The translations under genes and the position numbers were made by a program. Below are positions 37,201 to 49,921 of a stretch of 64,000 bases of DNA, in pieces; the stretch's first letter is position 1, and every line of letters starts with the position of its first letter. The notes beneath the pieces were generated by a model. It saw only the letters and a list, made by a program, of their open reading frames with translations, did no database searches and was not told the origin of the DNA. This DNA is from Azadirachta indica (Eukaryota; Streptophyta; Magnoliopsida; Sapindales; Meliaceae), in NCBI GenBank assembly GCA_022749755.1, contig CM040440.1:18959269-19023268 (forward strand). The letters are read 5' to 3'.

Positions 37201-40200
37201 TGTCACTTGAGAGAGTTTAATTTGCACTTTTTTTCTCCACCAGTTCTGCCGTCCTGAACCACCAAATTCCATATTCAGTACTCCTTCATCCTTTTATGCA
37301 CTTCACCCTTCCCTGTCTTCCACCATTACACCCTACTCCACAGATTTTAACCTTACTTTAAACACCAAATTCATCTTATCCCCCATCTAAGGGAATTTGA
37401 AGATGACTCACTGACACTGACTTTCATAAAATGCAAACAAACATGCCTGCAGAATGTAGTTTACACCAAGAATAACAGTATGACACAGAAAAGGTGGTGG
37501 GTGTTGGTGAAAACTGCTAAAGAAGTTATACCAAACTTTCCAGCATATGAAATTCCTGCAAAGTGTAAAGAAAATTTGTACTCGTAATGGCTCATAAAAG
37601 GACACCTTGAAACAGAGACATACCTCGTTAGATGGCACTTTTAAGCATGCACGTAGTGCTGGATTCTCCAGCTTTTGCAACAGTACTCCAAGGGATGGGA
37701 AACCTGAATGTCAAGGTATGAAAGACTTTTTTGAGATTTCCTATGACTTGTCATGATTTAATTCAAGAAAGTGGGAGCAAGCAGTAAACTTTGTGGACAG
37801 ATTCTGAAGATTTCCATATACTAAAATGTACAAATACCAAAAATTGCAATCATTGATATGTGCCAATAAAAAGATATCAGAAAATTTCATTTTCTTAAAT
37901 AAATAAATAAATAATTTAAGAGGCAAAAAAACGATTCACATAGGGGAAGCAAATAGCCACATATCCATAAAAGACCAGAACCACCATAAAGAGCTTCAAG
38001 AGTTTGGAAGATAAATTTTAATCACAAATTAACATGAAAAGCTATATCCCTCAATGAATAATGACACAAGATCCCCAATGCATAATGCCTCACAAACTAT
38101 ACCATTGCTCAACATAAGTCCAAACATATACAGAATGCATACATAGTTCATGCAAAAAAAGTTAGAACCAGGATACTCATTAAAACATTGAAGGTGTGAA
38201 GAGATTCTCACCAGTGTACTTCTGATTCCTCTCATAGTCATTTAAAAAATGAGACACAACCGTAGTTGGAATCACATATCCAATATTTTCGACCTCTTCA
38301 GATCTGTAAACCTAGAGGAAGCATATCATAAAAACATAATAGACAAACAATTTGCAAAAGAAACTGCATTTAAGAATAAGTGGTCTTTGCACAAGTAAGA
38401 ACAAGAGAAAGAGACTCTTCAGCGCTGAACAAGGTAGAAATAATAACTACTAGAAACAATGATAAAAAGTACGAGGAAGCAAATTTAAGAAATAAACAAG
38501 GAAGAAAGAACTAGATAAAATATAAACCCGGACGCTAGTTTAAGAAATACCATGCTCTAATATGAACAAGGTAGAAAGTTAAGAAATAATAACTAATAGA
38601 TCAAAAGTGAAAAGAAAAATGAAGTAAACACCAATACACTAAAAGTGGACTGGATGCATCATTCTCTAACGATAGGCCAGAAAATCTACCTGAAAGGCTA
38701 CCCCAATGCACTCGCCCTGGTCATTGAATGCAGGACCACCACTATTACCTAAAATCTAGCAATTATAAGCAGTGGCTATCACAATGATATAGAATAATGC
38801 CTTAACAAAATGGAGGGGGAAAAACAGATATAGAGGAAGTTGTGAGATTAAAGCAGATAAATAGTAGCAAGTTCCAAAAGGAAAAACTCTTAACAAGAAA
38901 AGGTTCAAATAAATATATTTCTACTGACCAGGATTTATTGCCGCATCAATTTGAATGCCCAACAAATCAGATGACCCATGAGCATATGATGTGACCTGAA
39001 GAAATAACAATGGTGAAACTTTCGTACAACCGTTGAGCAACATGCTGGCACAAAGACTAGCTTGGACAACTTGATTCTTGCCACATAGTTTCAACTTGAG
39101 GGGGTCATTTAACCATACCTCTATACGTGATACAACTCCCTTTGTTACGGAAATGGTGTCTCCTCCAAGGGGATATCCCACAACAGTTACTGCATCCTGG
39201 CCATCAAGAAAGCAATACAAAAGGAGTTCAAACACAAGAATGGAGAATTTCCAAATTCAACTAGTAAAAGGCAACATATTCTATACCTACAGATGATTTA
39301 TTGATTTCTAATTGCTGCAATAGCATAATATATGAAAGCTATGAAACGAAGGTATAATAACATTTGATGAGCAGTTTACTTAGATGGATGGCCATAGGTT
39401 TTATCACATCGTTTCCATGTCAAATCTGCATCTGACAGACAGGTATAACTAATAGAATCCTACGATAGTATGATAAAACAAGGACCAGTCTAAGATGCAC
39501 AAAAAGAACAAGTCCACACACATGATCAAACACGGAAATACAACATTACTCCAGGGGAAGTGGTAAGTTAAACCTGAAGATGTGGCAAGTGTCCAAACTG
39601 CAGTGGTTCAGCACCCCTCCAAAATTCTTCACTTTCTACTGAAAGTAAAGCAATATCACAATCAACGCCTCTGGCTAAAACCTGTGCATTAAATTGCAAA
39701 GAGGAATATAAGTGGCAACATCCATTTACTGATGAAAGCATAACAGAATTCCTAATTGAACAACTTAAGCACAAGTAATGAAGTCCCAAGCACATTCAAG
39801 GACATCAGAATATCGTACATGTGCCAGAAGTGGAGCAACTAAGGAGTGCTTCCACTGACCTAAAAAAATGCAGAAAGAAAATCTAGATCAAATCAAACCC
39901 TAAAACCATAATAATTATTACAAGTATGCAAACCAAGGCAGAGAGATTAAAAATTTAACCATTCTTCCGTTGCAAGTTATATTGCATATGCACTTTCTCA
40001 TGCTTCCGCCGAACATTCTGTGTGTTTCAATTGATTCATCTAATATCTGGTAGACACAATAATGCTCATTACTAGGTTTCTTTACAAGCTTGGTCAAAAG
40101 TCCTCTTTAAGTCCCAGCATTAAAATCATGAGGCACATTATCAGAGATAACCTAAAGTATGACTATTAGAGACGACCACAACTTTTTCATCTGCAAGCCA

Positions 40201-42388
40201 AGAAAACTAGTTGACGATCACGCCAACACTGATTCTGTACAACCAATTCTACTTTAAGCAAAACAACAAAGCCCTAACATACTCATTGCACACATAACAC
40301 ACCTCTTTATAGCAAACCTTGCTATTATCCATTTTGTGGATTCGCAACTCTAAATGTTGTATAGGAAAAGTCATCAATCACCATCTCAGAAAGGATGTTT
40401 GCCTACATCTAAATATGTCAAGCGAATTTCAGTGGATGATGAAGATTGTTAAAAACATCGTGCAGATTTAGGAAACATGCTGAGAAAGATGTTTGTCTTT
40501 CCATTGAAGTAGTACCTTGGCCACATATTTGGTGTCATCTCCCCTTCTCTTCACTTTAACCTGGAATCAACAATAATGATTATAATTACAATCAATACAC
40601 ACAATCATAATCCTCTATATGTTTCTCCTTGTTTTCAGTTAGAAAATTTTAAAACCAGAAAATTGTCATACTTGTCTAAAAGAAATGTTCAGCAATATCT
40701 TCCCATCCCAATTATAGGCAAGGGAATAAAATGGAAACAATTCTCTAAGTTGCTGGTACTCAAAAAAGACCACTCAGGACAACCAGTTAATCCACTTCAA
40801 GTAATCTAATAGTCATTCCCAGTTAACGATGGGATCCAGCTACCAATATTATCTTTAACTGGCACATCACAGTGTTCACATAAACTGACTCTACCACTAC
40901 AGAAACTCCAATCTGGTCAGGTTTAGCAGCAATACAAAGCACCCTCAAAGAATAAGAGCTTTCACGAAATTCAACAACTTAACAAAATTACAACAAAGAA
41001 TGCTATAATTCTTAAAGGTATTGGAAATATCTACCAAAATTTTATATGTGGTAAGCAAAGTTAGCAATAGAATCCTATCACCACTACAAGCTCATTAAAA
41101 TGTGTTTCCCGCATTTAGAACTAGTCTTCATGTTAACATATCCTACCCAGAAAATGGCAGATCACGCTTTGTGAAATCATATAACTGAGGCATACTGTGG
41201 TAATACCACCAGAGAATAGATGCAATTCCGAACCTTGTTCTGTTAGGGTAGTAGTGATTTAAAATCAGTGGTGTCCTACACAGTTGGAGAAGTTCAGCCT
41301 ACTGACTTTGTACTCTATGTAACAAAGTTTAGTAGATATTAAATATCAACCACAAGGAGCGAAACAGAGTAGATGATATAGATTACCTGAGTATAATGTT
41401 CAACACAATGTGCATTTGTCAAAAGCTTCCCATCCCCAATCATAAATGCACTGTAAAAAAAAAAAAAAAAAAAGCAGATAAAAAATTTAAAATTGAGCTT
41501 TCACGACCAACTGTATTACATTGGAGACAGAATGAGTGCAGTAAACCACAAGAGTTAACTGAAAAGAACAAACTAAAATCCTTCGTTCTTCTTTTTCTTT
41601 TAAAATTTTCTTTCAACAAACAACATTTTGCATCTTCAATAGCAAACAGATGAAAATTTCAGAACTTGCCTTCCGGTACTTGTATATTGCCTTTGCTTTT
41701 GCCAAGGAAGGGAGTAATCAGGAGCAGTATGGGTGCAGTAAACCTTGATAAATATAAAAAGGAGCAGATGACATAGTAAAAACTAAAGCAGATAATGAAT
41801 AACATACAGTAAATAAATAAAGATAGAGAAGCTTCTACCTTCACAACAGCATTAAGAAAGGCAGCATCTTGAAGATTCCCTGGCTCATCCTGTTATAAAA
41901 TTAAATGGAAACACTTGAAGAAAGAAAAAAAAAAAATTAAAGATTTCTCTTATAGTGTGCATTAGACTCCAAATCTGAAGAATGTACCTGTTGCTCCTTC
42001 GAATCAAACTTAAACTCCTTCTTCTCTTTTCTTTGCGCGCCAAAAGATTTAAAAGCAGTTGACTGAGGACGTTCAGTTTCTCCTCTACCATCTTTCAATC
42101 TTCCGGGAAACTTCCTCTGCACAATTTTTACAGAAAAGGAAGATGAAACGGAGATGAAGAGAATTCAAACAATCAAATGAAAGACGAAAATAATGGAAAA
42201 TTAGGGTTTACATCAGTGGTGCTGGGCTTAGTGGTAGATGGAGAATTTTTAAAATTAATTTTCTTATAATTGGCGGATGCAAGAGACGTGTGAGAAGTGG
42301 CGACACGACGCTGGGAAGAACTGGAGCAACGAAATTTAACAGTGGAGGTGAGCGCAGAGAAGCAGCAGTTGGCAACTGCTATGGCCAT
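34295..42388 (-). CDS. DEGP2: Chloroplast DegP-type serine protease DEGP2
   Basis: Twenty-one exons on the minus strand: 42388-42212, 42116-41988, 41889-41839, 41743-41670, 41450-41387, 40560-40516, 39681-39574, 39196-39119, 38995-38929, 38748-38690, 38311-38212, 37703-37624, 36782-36726, 36207-36104, 35628-35541, 35429-35344, 35247-35223, 35113-35042, 34852-34802, 34675-34615 and 34539-34295. They give 606 residues, against 607 for Arabidopsis DEG2 as I remember it. The N-terminus ([20 protein letters not shown], then [14 protein letters not shown]) is a Ser/Arg-rich chloroplast transit peptide. The catalytic triad is His158 (TNAHC), Asp189 (DCDIALL) and Ser267 (GNSGGP). PDZ-like regions follow (about 300-400 and 470-560). 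Known role: a stromal-side thylakoid protease linked to photosystem II D1 turnover and stress. Exon 4 ends at a GC donor. All other borders are GT-AG. Confidence 0.96.
41668..41670 (-). other. GC-AG splice donor of DEGP2 intron 4
   Basis: The exon 4 end reads GGAAG and the intron begins GCAAGTT. The frame only continues (AG joined to TGCATTT at 41450, giving Ser-Ala-Phe-Met) if splicing uses this GC donor. The strong AAG/GCAAGT consensus is typical of real GC-AG introns. Confidence 0.85.
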
Positions 42389-43111
42389 AAGATGATGCTT
42401 TTCTTAGCAGCCCAGCAATTGAAAGAAGGAAAGGCTAAGGCGAGATATTTAAGTGTAGGTGTAGTAGGAAGAAAGAACAACTTCCTTATCCATCGGTTTG
42501 TTTAAAGAAATTGGATTAGGTCACTGATTTTGGCGCCTCTCTGATTTTAACCAATGGCGTGACTCACTGCTTAATCGCAACTGAAAAATCCATTCGCAAC
42601 AAGGCCTACATCTTATTTCGTACTGAGCCGATATCATGGGCCGGCCAGTCTGTGAATTGGACCGCATAATCTGGGCCTAAAATTAAGTTAATTACAGCGT
42701 ATTTTGTATACTGCATGCCACGGGTGTAAATTGTCATCGTATGAGAACCCAAGTCACCTTAGGATTTGTTTAATATCAAATGCTAATTAAATTCTCAAAT
42801 ATGTATACTTATAAGTGAAATCTCCAAAGATATATTATGTTTGTGATAGAAGCTTTTGTTTCTTAATTCTATTACAAATTGTTGATGTCACCAATGTTTT
42901 CATTTCTTACCACAATTGCTTTGTAATTGTACTAAACCATGTAACAATGCTGTCATTTTTCATGTTTTGGAAAACAATAATTCATTACAATAATCAGTAA
43001 AATTTTAATATCTAAGCATTACACAAAGTTTAATGACTCTTAATGATATTCAAAATCATTAATATGTCACTTTTAATGGTTCTCATTTTCTTTTAGTAAT
43101 TATAATCTTAT
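42389..43111. other. DEGP2 promoter/leader region
   Basis: It contains the DEGP2 5' leader and upstream region on the minus strand (42389 to about 42560), then AT-rich spacer up to the gypsy left LTR. No gene was seen. Confidence 0.45.
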
Positions 43112-43526
43112 TGTTTGGAGAGTTGGGCTTAGGCCCATAGTCCAACACTCCAAGAGGTGGGCTTGATCTATCAGAGGAGGAGGTCTTGTGATAAGTAGCT
43201 CCAATATCTGCTCGGCCACTCCGTTGTCCAACTAATTATAATTGGGTTAGCTCAGAAGAAATTCTATTCGAACACACATGAAGGAAATTCGGACAGAAAC
43301 TATTCTTGCAAAACGAAGAAAATCAATTTTGGGAAGTTTAATTTAAGGTAAATTAGGATTTTATAAGATATGTTCCTATTTTACTAAGATTTTTAGTACT
43401 ACTAGAAAAAGAAAATTGTACTATATAAAGGAATTTGTGACAAAGAAAAAGGGGGACGAGTGAAATCCAATAAGAAAAAGAAATTTCATTGTTTGATATT
43501 CGAAGTTGCACTTTTCAATATTAACG
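43112..43526 (+). repeat. Gypsy 5' LTR
   Basis: It begins TGTTTGGAGAGTTGGGCTTA and ends TATTAACG, against TATCAACA in the 3' copy. A TATATAAAGG box at about 43422-43431 is the likely element promoter and is shared with the other LTR. Confidence 0.92.
43422..43431 (+). promoter_or_regulatory. LTR TATA box
   Basis: TATATAAAGG within the 5' LTR, at the same relative place as in the 3' LTR (about 53713-53722). It is the expected promoter for full-length element transcripts. Confidence 0.5.
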
Positions 43527-43546
43527 GTTGGCACCGTTTGTAAGAA
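43527..43546 (+). other. Gypsy primer-binding site
   Basis: GTTGGCACCGTTTGTAAG directly follows the LTR. TTGGCRCCGT-type PBSs are typical of Tat/Athila gypsy elements. The tRNA species cannot be settled because the site has mutated. Confidence 0.6.
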
Positions 43547-43565
43547 ATAGTACGAATAGAAGGCT

Positions 43566-45241
43566 ATGGCGACGATAAAAGAGGAAGTCATCATTAAGAG
43601 ACCACCGTTGGGAAAGCTTCGTGATGAGGACTCGTCGAATTCCAATATTCCATCGACTTCGCTACAATCGTCCCAGGGGAGAACGGTGATGCATGAGATG
43701 GAGGCAGACACGATTCGACTTGCGCAACAGTCACAAGAAAGCAAACGGAGACACTTGGAAAAAGACAAGAAAGTAAAGGTTTTGGAAGACAAAACCGGGA
43801 TAATGGAGAGGGATATTGCAAGCCTGAAGAGAATGATTCAAGGAAACGATACCAATGCCATGATCTAGTGAAGGTGAGGTTTTCAAAAAGCGAAGAGAAT
43901 GCCTCCTCACCGAGGATCCTCTGTAAGAGACCACCTACTAGGAGATTAAGGAGTAAGAGACAAGTATCGTATGCGGAGGGGTATGACAGGGGATCATTTG
44001 GTGCTCACTACCAACCAGATAGTGAGTAGAAAAGAGATGGAGGAGAGAATCTAAGAGCTCATTAAGGAATTACGAATGCAAAGGGAGAAGGACAAATGGT
44101 AGGGCGAAACCATATTTGAGGGAGGAGAGCTCTCCTTGAAATCCCCTTTTCAAAAGAAATACAAAACTTGGCCCTTCCCTGAAAGTTTAAAATGCCCCAG
44201 ATCCCACCGTACACAGGAAGAACAGACCCAACTCTGCATTTGGATCTCTTTAGAGAGATAATGATGATACAAGGCCTGTTAGAACTATAGATGTGTTGCC
44301 CTTTCACTTTGACTTTGGAAGGACAAGTACGACATTGGTATAAAAATTTGAGGCCAAAAAGCGTGAGGAGTTTTGACTAACTAAGCGCATAGTTCGTTGA
44401 GGAATTTAAGGAGAGTTGATTATGTAGAAAAATCCCAGTTCGCTGTTGCTACTAAAGCAAGGAAGGGACGAGACATTAAAGTGTTTCATTAAAAGGTATC
44501 ACAAGAAAGTCATGGAAGCTAAACTTTCTCGCACCCCTTGGCGCTGGAAGGACTAAAAAGGGGGTTGAAGATGAATAAAGGATGATGGTTTGCCGTTCAT
44601 AAGCGAATCGTGACTACAAACTAGTAAGCTCAGAAGGAGATTTTCGAAAAAATCGAAATCGAAAATCGGATGTTACTAAAGAAGAGGGAGGAGAGATTAA
44701 AAGAATTAGAGAGTTAGAAGCAAAGATTGAGACACGAAGATGGGAGAAGTTGGAAAGGCCCAACCAAATCCTAGACCCCTTACTAGAAGGGACGATTTCT
44801 AAATGATCCTACCTCGATGGTAGAATCAATTAGGGATGTGATCAAGGATTTGTATCCTTAAGGTGTGAATGAGGAGTAGGGTAGAGAAGGGAGTTCCCTT
44901 CTCTACCAAGAGAAAGTATTAAGAGGGTAGCTCCTGTCATAGATCAAAGGAGGTTTACAGAACTGAATGCCCCTTTATTGGTAATCTATAAGGAAATTGA
45001 GGACTTGGGTTTGCTACCCAGGCGTCGTCCCTTGAGGTCAGCATCGAATGTTCGCAACAAGAAAAGGAAATGTGCGTTTCATCAAGATCATGGGCTTACG
45101 ATAAATCAATGCTTAGATTTGACGGAGCAAATCGAAATCTTGGTAAGAAACAATTATTTAGACAAGTATAAGGCGAAAGCGTGCAAAACGGAGGAGGACT
45201 CCAAACATAGGAGAATGGGACCAGAAGACCCATGTTCATAA
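43566..45241 (+). pseudogene. Gypsy gag remnant
   Basis: An ATG at 43566 opens 100 residues of gag N-terminus (charged, Gln/Lys-rich) before a TAG at 43866-43868. Broken stretches follow. A better-preserved C-terminal piece at 44978-45241 contains CAFHQDHGLTINQCLDLTEQ, the CX-HX-Cys-rich gag tail usual in Tat/gypsy elements of dicots. Frameshifts and stops lie between. A 28-nt perfect hairpin occurs at 44880-44907. Confidence 0.8.
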
Positions 45242-45364
45242 AGTATGGTAATCTTAAGAGGACCAACACTAACAGGTAGCTTTAATAATGGAAGAAAAAA
45301 TTATTCAAGATATTCACTACTGAATACGCGGGTAAATCATTATGTGATAAACGTTTGAACAGAA

Positions 45365-48300
45365 AATAAGTCCCGGCTGATGTTGGTCCCGATCATGTTT
45401 ATCAATGAAGATGAAGTCGGAGTCAATTACCCTTATAATGATGTTTTAGTCATCACCTTGGAGGTCGATTCGGCTAAGATAAACAGGATCCTGATGGATA
45501 TGGGGAGTTCTACTAACATAATGTTTAAGGAGACTCTAAACTCCTTAAAAATCTAGAATATGAGGATGGGGCCCGCAGATACCACCCTATATGGATTTGG
45601 GGATTTGTACATCCTTCATCTGGGTTCAATTCAATTACTGTTAACATTGGGGGATAGATTGTATCAAAAAATTACTATGGTAGAGTTATAGGTGGTAAAT
45701 CTAAAAATGCTATACACTATGATTTTAGGGAGGCTTTTCTTGAGGAAAATAAGGGCAATAGAAAATGTACATTATCTGATGATCAAGTTTCGAGCGGGCG
45801 AGGGAATAGTCATGATACGGGGAGATCAGAAAGTGTCATAAGCATGCTTTGCGACCTCGTCGAAATGGTCTTATTGTATAAAGATGAAAAGCATCAACGG
45901 AGCAGATGAAGAAAATAGTGAGCAGCTGAGGGAGATGGACAAGCTTGAAAGGTACATAGACCAGAAAATGTGCGACCAATATCCGAGCCGGCAAAAGAAC
46001 TGGAGTTGGTGCCCATTGACCCCTGAGGCCTGAGAGAGTAATAAGGATCAGATCTCAGTTACCAAGTGGAGAAAAAAGGAGACTGATAGCTTTTGTAAAG
46101 GAACACGCCAATGTATTCGCCTTAAGCCACGAGGACATGCCAGAGATTGACCCTAGGGTCATTTCCCATTGCTTGTTGGTTAACTTAGCGTTTAAACCCA
46201 TAAAGTAAAAAGAAAAGAGCTTTCAATCAAGAAAGAAGGGGAGCGATCAGGTTAGAGATAGATAAGCTTATCACAGCGAGGTTTATTAAGGAGGTGTATT
46301 ACCTTGATTGGGTAGCCAATGCGGTGATAGTCAAAAAAGCCAATGGGAAATAGAGGATGTGTATGGATTTTACTAATTTAAATAAGGCATATTCGAAGAA
46401 TAGTTTCCTACTCTCACAAATAGATCAATTGGTGGATTTGACGGCTGAGCACAAATTGCTGAGTTTTATGGATGCGTTCTTAGAATACAATCAGATCTAG
46501 ATGCATGAGGCCGATCAAGAAAAAATAGGATTCTTGATCGACCAAGGGTTATACAGCTACAAAATAATGCCTTTTAGCTTGAAAAATGCGGGGTGACGTT
46601 TCAGAGATTAGTAAACAAAATTTTTAAACCTTTGATTAGAAAAATAATAGAAGTATACGTTGACGACTTGATTACTAAGTTATGCAAAGTCGAAGACCAC
46701 GTTCAGCACCTAGGGGAAACGTTCTCCTTACTCTAAAAGCATAATATGAAGCTGAACCCTGAGAAATATGCGTTTGAGGTTGATTCCGAAAAATTTTCGG
46801 GATTCATAGTCAGCGAACGAGGAATAGAGGTAAACTCTCAGAAGATCTAGGTTATATTAGATATGAAATCCCCGACCACGTTAAAGGAGGTGCAAGTCCT
46901 GATAGGAAGGTTAGTTGTGCTAAATAGATTTATTTCCAAAGTTACTGACAGGTTTTTCCAATTTTTTCAGATTATAAAAAAAGGAAAATACATGGGATGA
47001 ATAAAGGAATGTGAAACCAGTTTTCAAGAGTTAAAAGATTATTTGGCGAACTCACCTTACCTGGTCAGCCTGCTGATCAGGGATACGCTATACTTGTATC
47101 TAGTAGTGACGGATCACAAGATCACTTCTGTACTGACCAAAGAAGACAAAAGGACGCACTGCACAATCTAATATACAAATAAATTGCTGCTGGATGCAGA
47201 AAACAAGTACTCCTCTTTAGAAAAATTGGCCCTAGCACTGGTAATGGCGACACGGAAGCTTCGGCTATACTTCCAAGCGCATTCTGTAGTAGTTCTTACC
47301 AATCAGCCACTACGGTAGATACTACACAAATCAAATCTCTTGAGAAGATTAGTCAAGTGGTCAGTTGAACTCATTGAGTTCGACATTGATTACCAATCAC
47401 GTAAAGCTATTAAAGCCCAAGTATTAGTGAACTTCATCATAGAAAGATTAGTTTAAGAAGAAATGATGGTGCGTGAGGTTGGCAAGTTAATAGCTCCTCA
47501 AGATATCGAGAGTGTAAAACCGATTGAACAATCTGTTCAGAAGTACCCAACGAAAACGAAAACGAAAACCGAAGGAATCCCGTTGTTCAGAAATGCTGTC
47601 GAACAGACCGCACAGAAGGGACTAGAAGACCCAGAATTGTGGCACCTATATGTGGATAGGGCGTCAAATGCTTAAGGTAAAAGAGCCAGTATAGTCTTAA
47701 TTAGACTCGGAAAAGAGGAATTAGTCTACGCCCTACATTTTAACTTCGAGGTGATCAATAACGAAGTAGAGTACGAGGCCTCATTAGCCGAACTTGACCT
47801 GGCATTGTCAATTGGAGCAGAACACCTTGAAGTGAGAGGGGATTGGCAACTAGTGTTGAATCAAATCTTAGGAAAGTTCCAGGTGAAAGGCAGAAGTATG
47901 AGCGTTCATCTAAATAGTTTGATGAAGCTGTTAAAGCGCTTCAAGGAGGTCGTAGTGACCCAGATTCCTTGAACAGAGAATGCCAAAGCAGATACCTTGA
48001 CCAGGCTAGCCTCAACATTGCAGGAAAAGTTTCCCATGATGATATCATAGAGGTGTTGCATTAGAAAAGTGTGAAAATTTTGGAGGTAGAGTTAAACCAG
48101 ATCAGCAAGACGTGTCGATCACGAACTTGGATGAATCCGATCTGAGAATATATTCTTGAGGAAAAGCCTAACAATAAGGAGGAGGCTAGGAAAGTCAGAA
48201 GTAGATCATCATGTTACTTAGTGATCGACAAGATACTATACAAGTGAGGGTTTGAGTTACCCTACCTGCGATGTGTTGAGGAGCGGACTACGTGCTCAGA

Positions 48301-49360
48301 GGGGTTCATATGGGCAGCTGCGACAACTATGAGGTAAGCAGATCTTAAGTATACCGTATTTTACACCAAGGATATTATTAGTTGACGTTGCACTGTAATG
48401 CCACAAAGATAGCTCAATCTTGCCCAAGTTGTTAATTTCATACAGACATCCCGAGACAGCCTCTCAAACAACTTACCCCTCTATCTAACCCATAACCTTT
48501 CGCTCAATGGTATTAGATCTGATCGGTCCCCTTCCAATAGGGCACATTCAAATAAAGTATGCGATGGTCGTAGTTGATTATTTTACAAAATAGGTTAAGG
48601 CAAAACCCTTGGCGACCATAACAGAGAAGAAGACCACTACTTTTGTGGAATAGAGCATAATATATCGATTTGGTATTTTATATGTGCTTATCGTCAACAA
48701 CATAAAGCAATTTGACAATGTCAAATTCATAAAATTTTGTGTCAAGCTGAACATTGATATCAGATTTGTATCCCCTATTTATCCTAAAGCAAATGGGTTG
48801 GTGGAAGCGGTGAACAAAATTGTTAAAAAAGTGTTAAAGAAACAGCTAGACGACAAGAAAGGAGGATGGGTAGATGAGTTGTCTCAAGTCCTTGGGCCTA
48901 TCGGACAACATCAAGAACATCAATCGGTAAGATACCCTATTCATTGACATTCGGTTGCGAAACAGTAATACCAATAGAGATTGACATACCTTAATTCAAA
49001 GTGAAGTATTTTAATGAGTTCAAACATAATGAGGCGATAAAACTAAGCCTGAATTTATTAGAAGAAAAACGAGACCGGGCACTTATTAGGATGGTCGCCT
49101 ACTGACAAAGAGTGGCAAAACATTACAACAAGAGGGTCCATTTACAAATTGTTCAAGAAGGAGATTTGGTGTTGCGACGAGTTACTCAGAATACTAAAAT
49201 GCCTGGGAAAGGGGTTTTAGGGGCTAACTGAGAAGTTCCGTACAAGTGATTCTTAAGTTGAGGGAACACTCAGATGGAAGAGAAGTTAAGAAGTCTTGGA
49301 ATGCAGAGATGTTGAAGAAATACTACCAGTTTAATAGCTACGATTTTAAAAAGATCTGAT
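45365..49360 (+). pseudogene. Gypsy pol remnant: protease, RT, two RNase H domains, integrase
   Basis: Domains in order. Aspartic protease (about 45400-45860) with MDMGSSTNIMF, where the middle of the usual D-T/S-G reads D-M-G. RT (about 46240-46850) with KRMCMDF-like and NAG segments and YVDDL at 46656-46667. RNase H (about 47090-47456) with NKLLLDAENKYSSLEKLALA. A second, archaeal-type RNase H (about 47636-47990) with LYVDRASN, NNEVEYEASLAEL, RGDWQLVLNQ and NAKADTL, so its acidic residues can still be read. Integrase (about 48400-48960) with DLIGPLP and PKANGLVEAVNK. In-frame TAG and TGA codons interrupt nearly every domain, often where the family has Trp or Arg. Confidence 0.88.
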
Positions 49361-49620
49361 TTCAGTTCAGATCATGAAAGACTATTTGGTTATATGACCT
49401 TAGCATGTTCTAAAAAGTCTTGACCTTAATTCAAATCAGGTGTATGATGAAAAGTTATTGGTTTCGAGTTTATTTTAAAAAATTGTTGTAATAAAGTCTG
49501 ATCCCAGTTCAGGCTAAATAACTAAATTTATAAAACTCCTTGTTTCAAAATAAAGTTATTACAAAAATCTGATCTCAGTTTAGTACATAACATAATCAAA
49601 CTCAGGTGAATCAATTATTA
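49353..49620 (+). repeat. Imperfect ~70-bp tandem repeats after gypsy pol
   Basis: A core similar to TCTGATCTCAGTTCAG recurs at about 49354, 49423 (more diverged), 49500 and 49568, at intervals near 70 bp. It forms a short tandem array between pol and the antisense region. Confidence 0.6.
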
Positions 49621-49921
49621 TTACTTCTGTGCTGTTCTAATGAGATTAGTAGTGAGAAGATGAAATGAAAATAAGGAAGATATATTTTTATTGATATAAT
49701 GAATCAATTACATCTTAACAAAATTATTGAAGTTATATGGATCTACGTTTGCTCGGTCCTTAAAAAAAAAATTTACAAGCTTATTGTATATTCTTCGGAG
49801 AAGGTAGAGATATGGTGCCGAAGGTTGAAAACGTCGATGGAGGCGCGGCCTGCTGATCAGGATCTTGAGCCCGCTCTTCAGCAACTTCTTCTTCTAAACC
49901 CTCATTATTTGTTCGATCAGG

